From: Anaerolineae bacterium
GTDB taxonomy: Bacteria > Chloroflexota > Anaerolineae > Aggregatilineales > Phototrophicaceae
Assembly: GCA_022822545.1 (NCBI GenBank)
Contig: JAJEBE010000012.1
Coordinates: forward strand, 1-44,423
DNA: 44,423 nt
Reading direction: 5' to 3'
The translations under genes and the position numbers were made by a program. Position 1 is the stretch's first letter. Every line of letters starts with the position of its first letter. The notes beneath the pieces are model-generated. The model did not search any database. It saw only the letters and a list, made by a program, of their open reading frames with translations, and was not told the origin of the DNA. Below, in pieces: positions 25,379 to 33,823 of this stretch.

Positions 25379-27088
25379 TTACTCGTCTTCCGCCATCAAC
25401 TCGGCCAAACTCGCCTTGAGCTCGCGCCGTTGACGGTGATACAGATCGTGATTGATCCGTCCCTGATCGTGATCGTCATCCAGGCGCGCCAACTCCGCCA
25501 CCAGCTTGTCAATTTTCTCTGCTCCGTTGTCGCGGCGTCGCCGTGTCAAGCTGTATCCTGCGACGAGGGCGATGATGATGCCGCCCGCGCCGACCAGCAA
25601 CGAGAGCAGGTTCTGCTGCGTCACGATCATATTGCTGTCGTTGCTGTTGGGGTCGCCGCTGATTTCCAGGCGCAGCTCGAGCTCGTCGTCCGCGCGCAGG
25701 CGCCCGGTATACAGAGGAAACTCTTCGCCGGCGCCCTCAGCCCGCTCCAGCGGCAGCAGGTCGCTATCGACGCTGAGCTTGTCCAGGAGCCTCACGCTGA
25801 TGCCGGCGTCAATCGAGTAGATGAAACTCTGCTCAATTCGCGCTTTGCCGTCATAAGGCAGGAAGTACTCCATTAGAACCTGGTGTGAATCGCCCGGCGG
25901 CACAGGCAGCGTGTCGATGACGGAATCGGGAATGTTCTCCATATCTTTGATGACAACGTAACGGCCGTTCTGGTCGCCGCTCATGACCCGCGCGCCACGC
26001 GGGAATTGCAGAAGCAGGACCGCCTCGCGCCCGTCATCAAAGCCGCGTCCGCTCGTGAAGATACGGTCCGAGTTGTTCTCGAAGCCGATAAGCTGCGAGA
26101 CATGCAATCCCCGGCCCAAATCCGCCAGTTCGATGGCGTCTACGAAGAGATCAATCCGCGATATCTTGAGGACCGCCGGATCATCCGTCACATCGAAAAG
26201 CTCAATCGTCACATCGGTCGCGGGCGCCGCAGCAAACTGCCGACTGAACAAGCGACCCTGATACACCGCGCTGACAACATATTTGAATGTCTCCCTCAGC
26301 GGGATGCCATCGAAACTGAAACTCAGGTCGGCGTCCAGGCTGGTTTCGGCGAGGCTGAATCCCAGTTCGCTGTTTCCGTACTGCAACTGCACCGTCGTAT
26401 CAGCCGGGACGACGCTGCCGGCGCTGCCGTGCGCGACGCGCCCGGAGATATTGCCGAGTGGAAGCGCCTCACTGTTCTCGGCCGATTCCAGCGACTTTAT
26501 GCGCAGGTATGCGACAAGCGCGCCGATCTCATGCGTCGTCAACGCGCCGCCAAAACGCTCCGCATTCAACTGCGCGCCATACTCCGCATCGCTGTAGACG
26601 GGCGCGATCAGCGCCGGCATCTCGCAGCCCGCGCAAGTCTCAGTCCAGATCGATTCGCCCGCCGCCAACAGCGCGTCAGCATAGCTGAGGCTGTAGCTGT
26701 AGAGCGCGACATCCCAACGTTCGGCTTCCGTCAGCACCTCTCCCCAAGGCGGCATCAACTTGTCTAGCCGGCCCTCGGTGATGACCTCATAATATATTAG
26801 CGGCGACTTCAGCGAGACCGCCGCGTGGTCGGTCATATCCAGCGGCCGACCGACGCTCCCTGCCAAAACCAACTCGCCTTGCCCATCGCCGCTCTCGCCG
26901 TGGCAGTCAGTGCAGCGCTCGGCGAATATCCGCGCGCCAATGTCCAGGTTCGGCTGCCAGGCGCCGGGCTGCGTGACTGACGCTGCTGCCGGCGGCATGA
27001 CCGTCGCCACAATATCCGGCTCGCCGCTCAAACCGGCGCAGCCGCTGAGAGCGACCGCGAGCAGAAAGATCAATACCAGCCGACGCAT
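25379..27088 (-). CDS. Lipoprotein cytochrome c with a degenerate second heme domain, embedded in the ccm operon
   Basis: 569 residues. A lipobox LSGC places the lipidated Cys at 17. The first cytochrome c domain has CTDCH (C59-H63) and a candidate axial Met112. The next, similar domain keeps CAGC at 152-155 but has Glu where the heme-binding His belongs, so it probably cannot hold a normal heme. Residues about 205-270 look like a carboxypeptidase-regulatory-like sandwich, and about 270-480 like a second beta-rich domain. One membrane helix follows (about 495-515). The cytoplasmic tail is charged and helical (LDDDHDQGRINHDLYHRQRRELKASL). Flanked by ccmI and ccmA on the same strand with near-zero spacing. 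Role unknown; it may serve heme or thiol chemistry during maturation. Confidence 0.7.
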   Translation of the reverse strand: MRRLVLIFLLAVALSGCAGLSGEPDIVATVMPPAAASVTQPGAWQPNLDIGARIFAERCTDCHGESGDGQGELVLAGSVGRPLDMTDHAAVSLKSPLIYYEVITEGRLDKLMPPWGEVLTEAERWDVALYSYSLSYADALLAAGESIWTETCAGCEMPALIAPVYSDAEYGAQLNAERFGGALTTHEIGALVAYLRIKSLESAENSEALPLGNISGRVAHGSAGSVVPADTTVQLQYGNSELGFSLAETSLDADLSFSFDGIPLRETFKYVVSAVYQGRLFSRQFAAAPATDVTIELFDVTDDPAVLKISRIDLFVDAIELADLGRGLHVSQLIGFENNSDRIFTSGRGFDDGREAVLLLQFPRGARVMSGDQNGRYVVIKDMENIPDSVIDTLPVPPGDSHQVLMEYFLPYDGKARIEQSFIYSIDAGISVRLLDKLSVDSDLLPLERAEGAGEEFPLYTGRLRADDELELRLEISGDPNSNDSNMIVTQQNLLSLLVGAGGIIIALVAGYSLTRRRRDNGAEKIDKLVAELARLDDDHDQGRINHDLYHRQRRELKASLAELMAEDE

Positions 27089-27090
27089 GC

Positions 27091-27501
27091 TCAGCCTCGC
27101 CCCGAATTGACAGGGTCTTGATTCGCCGTCTCGCGGTAGGCGCTCACCGCCGCTTCAATCGCGCGGTCAATGCTTTCGGTCTCATTCGCGCCCGACACGA
27201 GACTCTGCTCCTTGTCCAACTCATCCAGCGCGCGCAACAAAATAATCCCCCGCCCCAGCCAAACTTCGCGTTCCTCCTGATGGTCGGCCGCGCTCAGCTT
27301 GCCGGTCGCGAAGTCTTCATCCAGGTCGCGGATATTGGTCAGAACCCGCTCGTAATAGGTCCGCAACTGCTCCCGTTGATGTTGCCGGCCCGCCTCCCGT
27401 TGCTGACCGTCATGCCGGGATCGCTGCAATAGCGGGCGCGCCACGATCGCGGTCGCGATGGCAGCCAGAAGCAGGGAAATCAACAAGCCAGCGATGCTCA
27501 T
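27091..27501 (-). CDS. ccmI: CcmI-like cytochrome c biogenesis protein, short form
   Basis: 136 residues. An N-terminal membrane helix (about 4-23, ending in ARPLLQRSR) is followed by a long, charged helical region (HQREQLRTYYERVLTNIRDLDEDFATGKLSAADHQEERE) and a low-complexity tail. The LRDLDEDFATGKLS..D type stretch is the signature of the membrane-proximal part of CcmI, which binds apocytochromes for the CcmFH heme ligase. The C-terminal TPR domain of proteobacterial CcmI is absent. Position between ccmG and the ccm-associated cytochrome supports the call. Confidence 0.7.
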   Translation of the reverse strand: MSIAGLLISLLLAAIATAIVARPLLQRSRHDGQQREAGRQHQREQLRTYYERVLTNIRDLDEDFATGKLSAADHQEEREVWLGRGIILLRALDELDKEQSLVSGANETESIDRAIEAAVSAYRETANQDPVNSGRG

Positions 27502-27503
27502 CG

Positions 27504-28073
27504 CTACTCCGCCAGCAGCGCTTCAATCGCGCCGCTCACCATATCATAATTGACGCTGCCGAAGTAAAACTGCCGTACATTGCCAGCCCGGTCGATCAGG
27601 AAGCTCTCCGGCGGACCCTCGACGCGATACAGGTTCGTCACATATTGGCCCAGGTCTTCGCCGTTCGCATAACTGATGTCGAATTCGTCGATGAAATCAA
27701 GCGCCTTCTGCCTCGAGCTCTCCAGCATGTTGATGCCCAGCAGCGTGAATCCCTCATCTTGATAATCGATATGCAGCGCTTGCAAGTCGGGCGCTTCATC
27801 GCGGCAGGGCGGGCACCAGCTGGCCCAGAAGTTGATCAAGACCACCTCGCCGCGAAGCTCCGAGAGCTTGAACTCGCTCCCGTCGAAAAGCGTCAGCCCG
27901 AAATCCGGCGCCGGTCCGCTCAGGGGCCGGCCGCGGTTCCGCTCGGTCAGTTGCCAGCCCAGGACCAGCGCAAATACGATCACGCCCAGCAGCAGCGCCG
28001 GGCAAACCAGACCCCGTGGCTCGCGCGCCAGCTTGCTCGAATTACTGAAGGCGAACTTGTCGATCTGGGTCAT
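27504..28073 (-). CDS. ccmG: Thiol-disulfide reductase CcmG (DsbE/TlpA family)
   Basis: 189 residues. A membrane anchor (about 24-42) is followed by a thioredoxin fold outside the membrane. The redox motif is WCPPC (C87, C90), and the family's INFWASW and the later YRVEGPPESFLIDRAGNV (cis-Pro region) are present. CcmG keeps the CxxC cysteines of apocytochromes reduced so that heme can attach. The gene sits between ccmH and ccmI, the usual neighbours, with short gaps. Confidence 0.9.
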   Translation of the reverse strand: MTQIDKFAFSNSSKLAREPRGLVCPALLLGVIVFALVLGWQLTERNRGRPLSGPAPDFGLTLFDGSEFKLSELRGEVVLINFWASWCPPCRDEAPDLQALHIDYQDEGFTLLGINMLESSRQKALDFIDEFDISYANGEDLGQYVTNLYRVEGPPESFLIDRAGNVRQFYFGSVNYDMVSGAIEALLAE

Positions 28074-28097
28074 GATCCTTGTGCTACCGGCTCGGCC

Positions 28098-28670
28098 TCA
28101 GAGCCGCGCTCGCGCGTCTTCTTCCACTCGCTGTCGATAAACTTCGTCCGATATTTCGCCGTTTGACGCCATGTCGTCCGCGTCCGGCGGGCTCAGTTTC
28201 TGCCGCCGCCCGAATAATCTGAAGGTATGTACGCCGATGCCGATTGCCAACGCCGTCGCCAGCAGCGGCATGATCACCGTCAGCGCCCGCAGCACCGGAT
28301 CCTGCGGCACGCCGACAACATGATCGCCAAAGCGCGCCACGAAGCTGTTGATGACCTCTTGCTCGCTGCGTCCCGCCGTCAACTGCGCGCGAATCTCCTC
28401 TTTCCACTCCAGGCAAGCGCCCGTCTGGCATTCGTCCAGCGGGATGTTCTCGCAGACCGGGCAATACATCCGCTGCGCCACGCGAATCACATCGTTGTCC
28501 GTCGCGCCATCGCCCTGCCCATGCGCAATGACAGGCAGCAGCGACAAAATCACAATCGCCGCCACGAAACGCGCCTGCCCGCGGCAGCCAAAGGAGCGGC
28601 AGAATCTTGCGAGAAGCGCTCGTTCTATCCAATGCCTTGGAAAGGGGGCCGGGGGGAGAGGCAGGTTCAT
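28098..28670 (-). CDS. ccmH: Cytochrome c maturation thiol oxidoreductase CcmH
   Basis: 190 residues. CcmH resolves or relays disulfides on the apocytochrome CxxCH, working with CcmG and CcmF. The motif MYCPVCENIPLDEC gives the redox pair C70 and C73. The helical bundle INSFVARFGDHVVGVPQ follows. A membrane helix (about 97-117) and a charged tail end the protein. The ATG overlaps the ccmF stop as ATGA. The 35 residues before the apparent signal (FVAAIVILSLLPVIAHG) are unusual, rich in Pro and Arg, and a GTG at about residue 36 might be the true start. Confidence 0.87.
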   Translation of the reverse strand: MNLPLPPAPFPRHWIERALLARFCRSFGCRGQARFVAAIVILSLLPVIAHGQGDGATDNDVIRVAQRMYCPVCENIPLDECQTGACLEWKEEIRAQLTAGRSEQEVINSFVARFGDHVVGVPQDPVLRALTVIMPLLATALAIGIGVHTFRLFGRRQKLSPPDADDMASNGEISDEVYRQRVEEDARARL

Positions 28671-30727
28671 CCGTCAGCCCCCTCGCGCTTCCGTGGCGGA
28701 CGCGCTGGCAGGGCCTTTGGATAGCTCGCGATGACCGTGCCGATAATCAGCAGGATCCCGCCCCACCAGACCAGGTTGACCAGCGGATTAATGTAAATGC
28801 GGAAGGTCGCGCGCTCATGGTCGCCGCTGATCAGCAGCACATAAAAGTCACGCTCGAGGGTGCTATGCGCCCCGGCGATGGTCATCGGCATCTGCGCGTA
28901 ATCGTCAATTCGCGGACGCAGCGTCGCGATTGACGCGCCACCGCGGAAGAGCGTGACCGGCGCGATGTTCATCATGCGCCCGTCAACCGCTTGCGCCCGG
29001 ATGAAGTCATCGTAGCGCAGCGTATAATCCTGAATCGCAATCATCTCGCCCCGCACCAGCGTATGCTGCGCCTCGGTCTGAAATACCGAGCTGCCGATGA
29101 CGCCGATGCCAATCACCGTGACGCCCAGATGCACGATATAACCGCCGTAGCGCCGCTGATTGCGCCGGAACAGCGCCAGCCCCGCGCGAGGCCAGCTTTC
29201 CCCCAGCGAGCGCCGCCGCGCGGCCGCCCCGCGGTAGATTTCGTATAGCGCGACATAGCCGGCGAATAGCACGACGCCATAGCCCAGCAGCGCCACTGGC
29301 AAACCAGTCCCGCTCGCCCACAATACGATGACGCTCAGCGCCGTCAAGACCAGCGGCGCCCGCAGCGCTGCGCCCAGGCGGGCCAGCGAGGTCGCCCCCC
29401 AGGCGGAAAGCGGCGCCAGGCCCATCAAGATATACATGGCGATGAAGAGCGGCACAACGAAGAATTCAAAAGCCTCCGCGCCGATGGTCACTTCCACGCC
29501 GAAGAAGAGTTCCGATATGATAGGCAAGCCGAAGCTGCCCCAAAATATCGCGATGAAAAGCGCGATGAATACGACATTGTTCAGCACAAAGAGCGATTCG
29601 CGGCTGAGCAGATTGGCGAATTGATGTTCATCATTTAATTCGCCGCGCCGCCAGCGCCATAGCAGCAGCGTCAGCGCCACCAGGGTGATGGCCGCCCAAA
29701 AGCCCAACATCGGGAAACCGACCTCGCTGCGGGCGAAACTGTGCACGCTTTCGATGACGCCGCTGCGGGTGGCGAAGGTGCCGAACATCACCGCCGAAAA
29801 TGTCGCGATGACCAGCAGCATATTCCACAGCTTGAGCATCCCGCGCTTTTCTTGAATCATCACGCTGTGGATGAAAGCCGTGCCCACCAGCCAGGGCAAG
29901 AAGGCGGCGTTCTCGACCGGGTCCCAGCCCCAATAGCCGCCCCAGCCCAAGACATCGTAAGCCCAGCGCCCGCCCAGGATCAGCCCCAGACTGAGGAAGA
30001 TCCAGGCGATCAGCGACCAGGTCCGCGTCGCTTTGATCCAGCCGGTCGAGAGCTGGCCGCTGGCCAAAGCCGCCAATGCAAAGGCGAAGGGAATGGTGAA
30101 ACCGACGAAACCCAGATACAGCATCGGCGGATGAATCACCATGCCGAAGTGCCGCAAGAGCGGATTCAATCCTTGCGCGCCCGCTCGCAGCGCGCTTTCC
30201 GATGGCGCCAGCGCCCCCGCCGGTATCAACGCGCTCGATAGCTCCTGCTGGCCCGGCGGCGCATCCGGCAGCAGCCACCAGCGCTCGAAAGGATTCTCGA
30301 TGAAGAGCGACAGCCCGAGGAAAAACGCCAGGGTCGCCATCATGGCCGCGATCGCGTAAGGCATCAAGCGCCGCTCGCCGCGCCAGTTCAGCCAGATCGC
30401 CGCGCCTGTGAACAGACTCATCAGCAGCGACCAGAAGAGCAGCGAGCCCCGCTGTGACCCCCAAAGCGCCGTCACGCGGTAAAGCGCCGGCGTCCGCGGG
30501 TCGGTGACCTCATAGACGTAACTGATTTGGTATTGCTCGGTCAGAAGCGCGCTGACCAGCATAGCCGCCGACAGCAACAGCGCCGGAAAGGTCAGCAGCG
30601 CGGCATTGCGCCCGCTTCGTATCGCGCCGTCCGAGTGATTGCGCGCGCCAAGCGTGGAGGCCAGCGCCGCGTAAACCGCCAGCGCGAAGGCGATCGCCAG
30701 TGACGCCAGCCCGACCTCAGCCAACAT
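28667..30727 (-). CDS. ccmF: Heme lyase CcmF
   Basis: 686 residues, about 15 membrane helices. CcmF takes heme from CcmE and ligates it to the apocytochrome, together with CcmH. The tryptophan-rich WWD-type motif reads WGGYWGWDPVENAAFLPWL (near residues 262-280). Candidate heme His residues lie in LRHFGMVIHPP and TAFIHSVMIQ, and the MLKLWN stretch is typical. Length and topology match the family. The start is separated by one base from the end of ccmE (stop 30727), so the two are coupled. Confidence 0.94.
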   Translation of the reverse strand: MLAEVGLASLAIAFALAVYAALASTLGARNHSDGAIRSGRNAALLTFPALLLSAAMLVSALLTEQYQISYVYEVTDPRTPALYRVTALWGSQRGSLLFWSLLMSLFTGAAIWLNWRGERRLMPYAIAAMMATLAFFLGLSLFIENPFERWWLLPDAPPGQQELSSALIPAGALAPSESALRAGAQGLNPLLRHFGMVIHPPMLYLGFVGFTIPFAFALAALASGQLSTGWIKATRTWSLIAWIFLSLGLILGGRWAYDVLGWGGYWGWDPVENAAFLPWLVGTAFIHSVMIQEKRGMLKLWNMLLVIATFSAVMFGTFATRSGVIESVHSFARSEVGFPMLGFWAAITLVALTLLLWRWRRGELNDEHQFANLLSRESLFVLNNVVFIALFIAIFWGSFGLPIISELFFGVEVTIGAEAFEFFVVPLFIAMYILMGLAPLSAWGATSLARLGAALRAPLVLTALSVIVLWASGTGLPVALLGYGVVLFAGYVALYEIYRGAAARRRSLGESWPRAGLALFRRNQRRYGGYIVHLGVTVIGIGVIGSSVFQTEAQHTLVRGEMIAIQDYTLRYDDFIRAQAVDGRMMNIAPVTLFRGGASIATLRPRIDDYAQMPMTIAGAHSTLERDFYVLLISGDHERATFRIYINPLVNLVWWGGILLIIGTVIASYPKALPARPPRKREGADG

Positions 30728-31257
30728 TATTGATGTTCCGGTATCTTGCTCAAGCCCTCGGGACCGGTGCTCTCTTCAAAGCGGCTCGGGCATTTCAAAA
30801 GCAGCTCGGTCGCATGGAAAATCCCGTCATCGCCCAAGGCGCCGGTAAGGATCGCCTGCGCTTCATGCTGCAGCAAGTCGGGCATAGCCGCATCCTCGAC
30901 CCGCACCCGCAGGCGCGGCGCCGTCGGATCCAGCAGCGCCTCATGCAGCGCCGTCGCCAGGTCGTCATACTCGCTCGGAATATTGACGATCTCAAATTGA
31001 ATGATCGCCTTCTCGCTGTCGTAATCGATCGTCTCGCCGTCAACTGCGCCGGAGATGCGCAGGGTCTGCCCCTTGTAGGCCTCCCCCTGCAACAAATCGG
31101 CCACGGTTATGAAATAGCGCGCGCCCTGCAAAGTGCCGGAAATCAAGAGATAGAGCACCGCCGCCAATATGACGATGCCGGCCGTCAGGAACTTGAAGCG
31201 TTCCGAACGTTTCGGCTTCTCAGGGTTTTTCGGCTTTTCCCAACTGATGTCTGCCAT
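30727..31257 (-). CDS. ccmE: Heme chaperone CcmE, cysteine-type variant
   Basis: 176 residues from the ATG at 31257. A GTG nine bases earlier is also possible. CcmE carries heme from CcmABC to CcmF. A cytoplasmic basic N-terminus precedes one membrane helix (about 23-40). The OB fold follows (YKGQTLRISGAVDGETIDYDSE...). The usual covalent heme-binding motif HxxxY is CPSRF here (C156, F160), after LLLK. His-to-Cys variants (CxxxY) are known from archaea and sulphate reducers. In those cases the Tyr is kept, whereas here it is Phe. This is the first gene of the ccm operon, preceded by a good promoter. Confidence 0.9.
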   Translation of the reverse strand: MADISWEKPKNPEKPKRSERFKFLTAGIVILAAVLYLLISGTLQGARYFITVADLLQGEAYKGQTLRISGAVDGETIDYDSEKAIIQFEIVNIPSEYDDLATALHEALLDPTAPRLRVRVEDAAMPDLLQHEAQAILTGALGDDGIFHATELLLKCPSRFEESTGPEGLSKIPEHQ

Positions 31258-31293
31258 GAGCTTCACAATTGCGTCTTTGACACTATAGCTTGG

Positions 31294-31322
31294 ATTATAG
31301 CGGAATTGTGATATTTGTCACG
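31294..31322 (-). promoter_or_regulatory. Promoter of the ccm operon with an overlapping CRP/FNR-type palindrome
   Basis: On the minus strand GTGACA (plus 31316-31321) and TATAAT (plus 31294-31299) are spaced by 16 bases, placing the start of transcription near 31287, about 30 bases ahead of ccmE. On either strand, TGTGA-N6-TCACG spans 31307-31322, the half-site arrangement of CRP-family regulators. It covers the -35 element, so a repressing position is likely. Confidence 0.55.
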
Positions 31323-31460
31323 ATGCGCTTCTCTGCCGCCAGAGCGATCGTGCTAACTTTTCTTTCGCCACCGTCCGAGGCGGAAACTGTCGCCTAGCTA
31401 TCAATACAGCTTTTCTCTGTGTACTCTAATTCACTCTGCGCTCTCGTGGTCAATCTTTGA

Positions 31461-32360
31461 TCAACGCGTCTCCCGCGGATCCAGCAAGGCCAGCAATCCC
31501 ATCAGGCCGACGTTGCAAAATAGCAGCGGCGCCAGCAAAGGCGACCCGCGCAGAAAACGCTCGGCAACGATCGCGCCCGAAGCTGTCAGGCTCGATTCCG
31601 TGTGCAGGATGAACCCGATGATGCCGACCAGAATGATCAGCAGCATAGCGACTGCATGCACGACAATATCGCCGGCATTGGGCTTTTGAAAGATCCCCAG
31701 AAACAGGCTCGTCGTGAAGCCGAATAACGCCGCCGCCACCGGCAGCCAGACCCAGACATTGTCAAAGCGAATCCGCGCGTGGTCCAATACGCTGCTGATC
31801 AATGTCGCCAGGATGAAGATCGCCGTGATCAGCATGTAGGCGCGCGTCTTGCTATAGGGCATCTGCACATACCGCTCGCCAAACAGTCGCAGCCGGCCGC
31901 TATCGGCGGGCGCTTCCGCCCAGGCGGCGCTGATGCCCAGGATGCTGATCAAGATAAAGAAAAGCGGTCCGATCACCGGCGGCGCCCATATCAGAGTGCT
32001 CACCGCTTCCAGGCTCACCAAGCCGCTATCCAGCAGCACAGTCCGGTTCAAATGAAACCAGGCGCCCAGCAGCCCGACGGCGATCCCGACGACGAAGACC
32101 AAATTCGCCAGCCGCGTCGCCCGCGGCCGATTGTGCAGCGCGATGGCCCCCGCCGCCAAGAGCGCGATACCCGCTGCGCCGCCATATACGATCGGTATCC
32201 ATTCGTTCGGCTTTAGCGTGCCATTGATGCTGTGCGCCAGGTAAATATCGAGGGCGATGAAGAGCTGATTAAAGGCGGCCAGCAGCAGGAAGAACTGATC
32301 GCGGCTCAAGGGCAAGCGAAGCAGCCGAAAGCGCGGCGAAGCTTCCGCCAGCAAGTACAC
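31461..32360 (-). CDS. Uncharacterised eight-helix membrane protein of the respiratory locus
   Basis: 299 residues with about eight hydrophobic helices: approximately 22-42, 53-74, 80-104, 125-150, 175-195, 203-225, 230-252 and 270-292. I recognise no family. The second helix-loop pairs are interrupted by one charged loop (about 150-172: SGRLRLFGERYVQMPYSKTRAY). His residues near helix 3 (WFHLN), helix 5 (LDHARI), and helix 7 (VVHAVAM, ILHTE) could bind heme or quinone. The gene begins three bases after the octaheme cytochrome stops. By context it is probably the membrane partner of that cytochrome, or a quinone-facing subunit. That is inference. Confidence 0.6.
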   Translation of the reverse strand: MYLLAEASPRFRLLRLPLSRDQFFLLLAAFNQLFIALDIYLAHSINGTLKPNEWIPIVYGGAAGIALLAAGAIALHNRPRATRLANLVFVVGIAVGLLGAWFHLNRTVLLDSGLVSLEAVSTLIWAPPVIGPLFFILISILGISAAWAEAPADSGRLRLFGERYVQMPYSKTRAYMLITAIFILATLISSVLDHARIRFDNVWVWLPVAAALFGFTTSLFLGIFQKPNAGDIVVHAVAMLLIILVGIIGFILHTESSLTASGAIVAERFLRGSPLLAPLLFCNVGLMGLLALLDPRETR

Positions 32361-32362
32361 GC

Positions 32363-33670
32363 CTAGCTCTCCCTTGACTCGGCAGCGCCGACCAAACCGG
32401 CATCTTCCAATAGCTCGGCGACGATCGCCTCCAGCTCAGCTTGATCGCGCAAGATCTCGTAAGCCCCGTGCCACTGCACATAATCCGGCCCGCCCATCCA
32501 GGCGCCGAATTTCGCCGTCCGCCCCCAATGATGCCAGAGATCGAAGTGAATGAAATCTATCGGCTGATCAAAAGGATCGGCTGTCAGCAAACCCGCTTCC
32601 CGCGCTGGCGCGATTGTCTCGTTGCTCAGTCGCACGCGCCGGTTAATCTCTTCAACCAGGGCATCGGCGTCCGCATAGAATTCCTCGATGAAGGCGCCGC
32701 TGTGGCACTCGGTGCAGACCGCCTGCATCTGCGCCATGTTCTCTTCCCAGTTGGGACGGCGTTCGCTTTGCGGGGCGAATAAATACCAAGTCAAGCGGTC
32801 GCCCACATCGTGCGTCGTCGGCGCGCCGCCGAAGCCGCTGATATGGCAGGTCGCGCAAGTCGGCGCCGGGAAATCCCGCACGGTCAACGTGCCCGGCTCC
32901 GCTTCCCAATTCCAATCCTCGCCGCCGGTCAAATAAGCGATGCCGTGGAAGGACTCGATGTAAATCTCATACTGCGGATGATCGGGGCCGATATGGCAGT
33001 GATTGCAGGTCTCCGGTTTCCGCGCTTGCTCTAAGCTGAATTCGTGCCGCAGGTGGCATTCCTGGCATTGCCCGACCGAGCCATCGGCCGCTGGCGCGCC
33101 AATATCGTGGCAACCGGCGCAAGCAAATTTCGTGATCGCCGGCCCTTCCTTCTCGAAGAGCGCGTTGCGCATGCGATCGGGGTTGTACGTGCCTTCTTCG
33201 ATCGATTCGTAAAGCGCCAGATGCTCATCGCTCAAGCCGCCCGTGCCCCACATCGCGATATAGGCGGGCAAGCCATGCCGGCTCTGATTCATCTGCGCCG
33301 CCTGATCTTCGTGGCAGGTCGCGCATTTTGCCGTGGTCGGCACAGTCAAAAAATGCCGGCCCTGATGCGGCTGCGAGCCGGGATAACCCTCGTCCACCTC
33401 GTGGCAGTGCTGGCAGGTGACATTGGCCGCCGCCATCGAGCTGCGGCTGTATTGTTCGACGATGCCCGGCGTCGTCCGCTGATGACAAGACACGCAGGCG
33501 CTGCTGCTATCCAGGGCGACCGACCCCGCCTCGCCCGCGCCGCCCGAGACGCTGCGCCCGATTGCCGCGATGATAAAAGCCAGCGCCGGCACCACGATCA
33601 CCACGATGATGCCCAAGACGACCAAGCGCGCCGAACTCAACCAGCCCACGCCATCCCGCGTTTCCGACAT
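32363..33670 (-). CDS. Octaheme cytochrome c of the hydroxylamine oxidoreductase (HAO) family, membrane-anchored
   Basis: 435 residues. Residues 12-37 are one membrane helix that leaves the rest outside. Eight CxxCH motifs begin at C59, C86, C116, C184, C202, C222, C272 and C319. The C-terminal block WHHWGRTAKFG...GPDYVQWHG (about 379-401) is the hallmark of octaheme HAO-family proteins, as is MWGTGGLSDEHLALYESIEEG after the third heme. HAO-family enzymes oxidise hydroxylamine or hydrazine or reduce nitrite. Whether a catalytic tyrosine cross-link exists cannot be judged here. Others of this size serve as electron-transfer subunits. It lies in one locus with Rieske and cytochrome b genes and has its own apparent promoter. 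Confidence 0.82.
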   Translation of the reverse strand: MSETRDGVGWLSSARLVVLGIIVVIVVPALAFIIAAIGRSVSGGAGEAGSVALDSSSACVSCHQRTTPGIVEQYSRSSMAAANVTCQHCHEVDEGYPGSQPHQGRHFLTVPTTAKCATCHEDQAAQMNQSRHGLPAYIAMWGTGGLSDEHLALYESIEEGTYNPDRMRNALFEKEGPAITKFACAGCHDIGAPAADGSVGQCQECHLRHEFSLEQARKPETCNHCHIGPDHPQYEIYIESFHGIAYLTGGEDWNWEAEPGTLTVRDFPAPTCATCHISGFGGAPTTHDVGDRLTWYLFAPQSERRPNWEENMAQMQAVCTECHSGAFIEEFYADADALVEEINRRVRLSNETIAPAREAGLLTADPFDQPIDFIHFDLWHHWGRTAKFGAWMGGPDYVQWHGAYEILRDQAELEAIVAELLEDAGLVGAAESRES

Positions 33671-33711
33671 CTTTCAAACCTCCCGCCGAAGCGACCGCTG
33701 CGTCCAGCATC

Positions 33712-33760
33712 ATTATAGTGCCGGACGCCTTGGAGATTGGAAATTTGTACAACTTATACA
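33712..33760 (-). promoter_or_regulatory. Likely activator-dependent promoter for the octaheme gene
   Basis: On the minus strand a perfect TATAAT (plus 33712-33717) would start transcription near 33705, about 35 bases before the ATG. No -35 element is visible. A 15-base near-palindrome, TGTACAACTTATACA (33746-33760), is centred about 48 bases upstream of that start, where an activator could sit. The intergenic gap here is 153 bases. Confidence 0.45.
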
Positions 33761-33823
33761 GAACACCGCGCCTAGAATCGACGGCGGGCGCAAGGATATG
33801 AGGTAGCGCCGCCTGCGGCCAGC

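Noticed and set aside
28084..28632. Minus-strand frame of 182 codons overlapping ccmH in another frame
   Set aside because: It runs in the wrong frame for the CPVC motif. ccmH explains the stretch.
32363..33670. Calling the octaheme protein a true hydroxylamine oxidoreductase
   Set aside because: The HAO family also contains nitrite-reducing and electron-transfer members. The catalytic cross-link residue cannot be identified from this sequence alone and there are no amo or hzs genes nearby.
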